From assembly GCA_016764535.1 (NCBI GenBank), contig JAESRR010000169.1, positions 7,083 through 14,445 of the forward strand: a DNA stretch of 7,363 nt, given 5' to 3'. The position numbers were made by a program, and so were the translations under genes. Below are positions 5,682 to 7,363 of the stretch, one piece after another. The notes below the pieces were generated by a model that was not told the origin of the DNA, made no database searches, and saw only the letters and a list, made by a program, of their open reading frames with translations. Each line of letters starts with the position of its first letter. The first letter of the stretch is position 1. Source of the stretch: Cohaesibacteraceae bacterium (GTDB taxonomy: Bacteria; Pseudomonadota; Alphaproteobacteria; Rhizobiales; Cohaesibacteraceae).

Positions 5682-5726
5682 ATGAAAGTTATCTCTGACA
5701 ATGATCAGAAATTACCAACCAACTGA
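5682..5726 (+). CDS. Possible 14-residue leader peptide overlapping the acetyltransferase start
   Basis: ATG at 5682 has a good AGGTGG site seven bases upstream, while the acetyltransferase ATG at 5701 has none. This short frame (MKVISDNDQKLPTN, then TGA) ends 26 bases inside the acetyltransferase gene in another frame. It could couple or limit translation of that gene, or be chance. Confidence 0.3.
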   Translation: MKVISDNDQKLPTN

Positions 5727-6129
5727 CATCGATTGTGTTGTATCCGTCTGGAGAAAGGCTTCAGAACTTGCACATCCCTTTCTAACAAGGGAATTCCTTG
5801 ATACTGAAGCCGATGCTGTGCGCAATATCTATCCGCAATATGCGGAGATAAGAGTAACACTCGTCGACAATCAGGTCGTCGGATTTATTGCCATGCTTGA
5901 AGATGAAATTGGCGGTCTGTTTCTGGACCCACAATATCACGGCATCGGTTTGGGACGCGCGATGATAAAAGACGCCGTTTCACAAAGAGCAACCATAAAT
6001 GTCGAAGTGTTTGAGAAAAACGCCATCGGCCGGCGCTTTTATGAAAAGTGCGGTTTTATTTTTGAGAAAGAAGCTTTTCACGAGGCTTCGAACCAGCCAA
6101 CACTCAGGTTAAGTCTCAAACCTGCATAA
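5701..6129 (+). CDS. GNAT-family N-acetyltransferase, YiaC/YjaB-like
   Basis: 142 residues, the normal length for a single GNAT domain. The N-terminal MIRNYQPTDID and AHPFL match the opening of the small YiaC/YjaB-type enzymes. V59-G61 (VVGF) begins the central sheet. Residues about 75-90 (LFLDPQYHGIGLGRAM) are motif A with the acetyl-CoA pyrophosphate loop Q-x-x-G-x-G-x-G/R, followed by the VEVFEKN strand and the RRFYEKCGF helix (motif B, with the conserved Asn and Tyr). It should transfer an acetyl group from acetyl-CoA to an amine in the cytoplasm. The substrate is unknown; E. coli YiaC acetylates protein lysines, but such transfer of function is uncertain. The start fits the family although its Shine-Dalgarno site is weak. 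It is the only complete + strand gene, between modules C and D. Confidence 0.88.
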   Translation: MIRNYQPTDIDCVVSVWRKASELAHPFLTREFLDTEADAVRNIYPQYAEIRVTLVDNQVVGFIAMLEDEIGGLFLDPQYHGIGLGRAMIKDAVSQRATINVEVFEKNAIGRRFYEKCGFIFEKEAFHEASNQPTLRLSLKPA

Positions 6130-6189
6130 TTCGGCAGGGCATTCTGTAATTCAGAGTGCCCTCCTCACGATCACTTTAATGACCAAATC

Positions 6190-6226
6190 AAAAGACCGCC
6201 GATCCGGGGTGGATCGAACGGTCTTT
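6190..6226. terminator. Bidirectional terminator between the acetyltransferase and module D
   Basis: AAAAGACCG and CGGTCTTT form the outer stem, CGATCC and GGATCG the inner stem, with loop GGGGT. It lies 60 bases after the acetyltransferase stop and about 100 bases after the stop of gene D, so it can serve both converging genes. The + strand T run is reduced to three, then G; the - strand has four. Confidence 0.75.
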
Positions 6227-6253
6227 GTGATGTCGCAGTCAGTTACTTCATGA

Positions 6254-6317
6254 TGTCTGATCAGGCGGTTCTGTCATTTACCAGATGAACCAAACCGCCC
6301 TCAATTCAGACAGGAGA
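6254..6317 (-). ncRNA. 3'-UTR conserved stem-loop of module D
   Basis: The outer stem is TGTCTGA (6254-6260) with TCAGACA (6306-6312); the inner stem is GGCGGTT (6264-6270) with AACCGCC (6293-6299). Unlike A-C the loop lacks GGGAGGA; it instead holds a small TCAT/ATGA hairpin. UCUCCUGU (complement of 6310-6317) is kept, 12 bases after the stop. Confidence 0.6.
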
Positions 6318-6329
6318 AGTCAGTTCGGT

Positions 6330-6575
6330 TTATCTGTAAAGACGAACGCTGTCGGTTGAACCATTTGGATCATACTGAATGAATTTTTGATAATCCATTT
6401 TGGGAGTAGCAGCACGGCGTCCTTCAACAACCGGCGTATATTTCGAACCATTGTCTTCAACATAAACATACAATGTTTTGTCGTTGATATTATCTTCCAC
6501 AAGCAGGATCGTCCCTGCAGATGCGGCGGAAGCAGTCAACATCAGAGTGGCAGCAGCCAGTGCGATTTTCTTCAT
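6330..6575 (-). CDS. Small exported protein D (81 aa, most diverged copy)
   Basis: The start is the ATG at 6575-6573, seven bases after ACAGGAGA. MKKIALAAATLMLTASAASA is the signal peptide. The mature part keeps GTILL, ED-x-IND, YVYVED-x-G, PVVEGRRA, DYQKFIQYD and VRLYR, but differs from A at 25 of 81 positions, including Q26V and a changed 56-60 stretch (ATPKM). What survives in this copy defines the family's core. The expected location is periplasm or outside; function unknown. Its promoter and UTR layout are the same as in A-C. Confidence 0.87.
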   Translation of the reverse strand: MKKIALAAATLMLTASAASAGTILLVEDNINDKTLYVYVEDNGSKYTPVVEGRRAATPKMDYQKFIQYDPNGSTDSVRLYR

Positions 6576-6582
6576 GTAAGTC

Positions 6583-6590
6583 TCTCCTGT
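6583..6590 (-). promoter_or_regulatory. Ribosome binding site of gene D, with complement in its 3' UTR
   Basis: The transcript reads ACAGGAGA. Its perfect complement is at 6310-6317, kept although the flanking bases have drifted. Confidence 0.8.
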
Positions 6591-6603
6591 AAGAGTATTT
6601 TCA

Positions 6604-6617
6604 GCGGTGTGTCCCGC
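6604..6617 (-). promoter_or_regulatory. Leader hairpin of gene D
   Basis: GCGG and CCGC pair around a six-base loop: a shorter version of the A-C hairpin at the same place. Confidence 0.5.
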
Positions 6618-6628
6618 CGATGAACTGG

Positions 6629-6657
6629 AGATAGGAACGAGCTTTCAGAATTTCAAA
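6629..6657 (-). promoter_or_regulatory. Promoter of gene D, RpoH-like
   Basis: On the - strand TTTGAAA, 15 bases, CCTATCT. The spacer sequence is unrelated to A-C, so the two boxes and their distance appear to be under selection. Confidence 0.65.
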
Positions 6658-6666
6658 TAATTGTTT

Positions 6667-6715
6667 TTGCAACACCGCAATGGCAATTTTGCACCGCATC
6701 AACGGGTTGAAATTC
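6667..6715 (-). promoter_or_regulatory. Upstream inverted repeat and box of module D
   Basis: TTGC-AACACC-GCAA (6667-6680) is a looser inverted repeat at the place of the A-C site. The outer box (6689-6715) keeps TTGCA and TTGAAATT but has CGGG where the others have CCC. It starts 32 bases from the -35 edge. Confidence 0.35.
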
Positions 6716-7363
6716 AAAAAATCCAACCGGTACTCATAAAACAGTCCCATTTTATCCTTTGGATATAAAATGTCTCTATTCAGATCAGGATCATGTTCAA
6801 AATTCCATGCTGGTCCGGTTGGAAAACCGGCAAATTATTTTCAATTTTGTTTTGAATTTATATGTAACGGGCGTTGCGCATGACAAATCACGTCGCTCAT
6901 GCCAACTCCGGCGCCTCATTTTATTAAAACAAACCTCAAAGGAATCCGTAAAGACTCACCTTGTCAGGATCCATATTGCTCCCGTCGGATCGCATCCAGC
7001 AGGCCACAATCAGGCGGGCCGTCTCAACTGCACAAATTTTGGACCGGATATTCGCAATTTATTAATACCTTAACAAATATTAAACAAAACCGGATTGAAG
7101 ACCGCAAGGCGCAGAAACAAGCCATTTTTCAATTCACCCGGCAGCATTTCACTGTTGCAAAATCGACACTGCATGGCTCCCCCTCCAAAAAAGCATAGCC
7201 CGTCTGCAATCAAGAAGTTGACAGACAGGACAAAAAGGGAATAGAAGCGCTTAAGACGAACAGACAGGCAAAGTGGTAACTGGCATCCGCCGTTCTAAAA
7301 CCTGGAACGAGTGTTGAAGATAGAGCCAGAAAAAAAAGTTCAAAAAAATTCAAATTAGCCGGA
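6716..7363. other. AT-richer right-hand region without a convincing gene
   Basis: About 650 bases. Two open + strand frames of about 100 codons (6759-7073, TTG start; 6899-7198, ATG start) overlap each other, lack ribosome binding sites and give Arg/Ser/Cys-rich products without recognisable features, so I do not call them. A small inverted repeat, CCGGTT/AACCGG, lies near 6815-6830 and an AT-rich tract at about 7045-7085. TTGACA occurs at 7218-7223 but no good -10 follows at proper spacing. Confidence 0.45.

Noticed and set aside
2551..6226. CRISPR array or transposon ends from the spaced repeats
   Set aside because: The repeats are whole genes with promoters and terminators; spacing is irregular, and no transposase, terminal inverted repeats or target duplications are seen.
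6759..7198. Two overlapping + strand frames of about 100 codons
   Set aside because: No ribosome binding site, no recognisable domain, non-coding-like composition. A homology search finding conserved relatives would overturn this.

Overview
The window looks like a chromosomal segment of an alphaproteobacterium. This is inferred only from mid-range GC content, SD-led genes, and promoters of the TTGAAA / CCTATCT type that resemble alphaproteobacterial RpoH (sigma-32-like) sites. No marker gene fixes the taxon.

Layout: (1) Positions 1-2528, + strand: the 3' part of a long gene whose start lies left of the window. Its product has tandem helical repeats, a Gly/Ser-rich linker, a very acidic Asp-rich stretch and a compact C-terminal part. 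(2) Positions 2551-3065, - strand: small-protein module A. (3) Positions 3099-4115, - strand: an atypical short-chain dehydrogenase / NAD-dependent epimerase-like protein. (4) Positions 4235-4762, - strand: module B. (5) Positions 4855-5383, - strand: module C. (6) Positions 5384-5700: intergenic DNA with a 24-bp tandem repeat and two inverted repeats. (7) Positions 5701-6129, + strand: a GNAT acetyltransferase. (8) Positions 6190-6715, - strand: module D. (9) Positions 6716-7363: AT-richer DNA with no convincing gene.

The distinctive content is the four-copy module. Each copy of about 0.5 kb is a complete transcription unit. In transcript order it has an upstream box at fixed distance, a short inverted repeat, a TTTGAAA-N15-CCYATCT promoter, a leader hairpin, an ACAGGAGA ribosome binding site, an 80-81 aa exported protein, a 3'-UTR UCUCCUGU element complementary to that ribosome binding site, a long conserved stem-loop (C-rich UCCUCCC loop in three copies), and a hairpin terminator. 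The proteins have a clear signal peptide and a cysteine-free mature part of about 60 residues. I do not recognise the family.

Inference: this is an amplified family of probably stress-induced, exported small proteins. Their mRNAs carry conserved 5' and 3' structures that could control translation or release a 3'-UTR small RNA with anti-Shine-Dalgarno loops. The copies are mosaic: A matches B best in the coding core but C best upstream, which suggests recombination or gene conversion. The dehydrogenase and the acetyltransferase sit between modules and show no obvious functional link to them.
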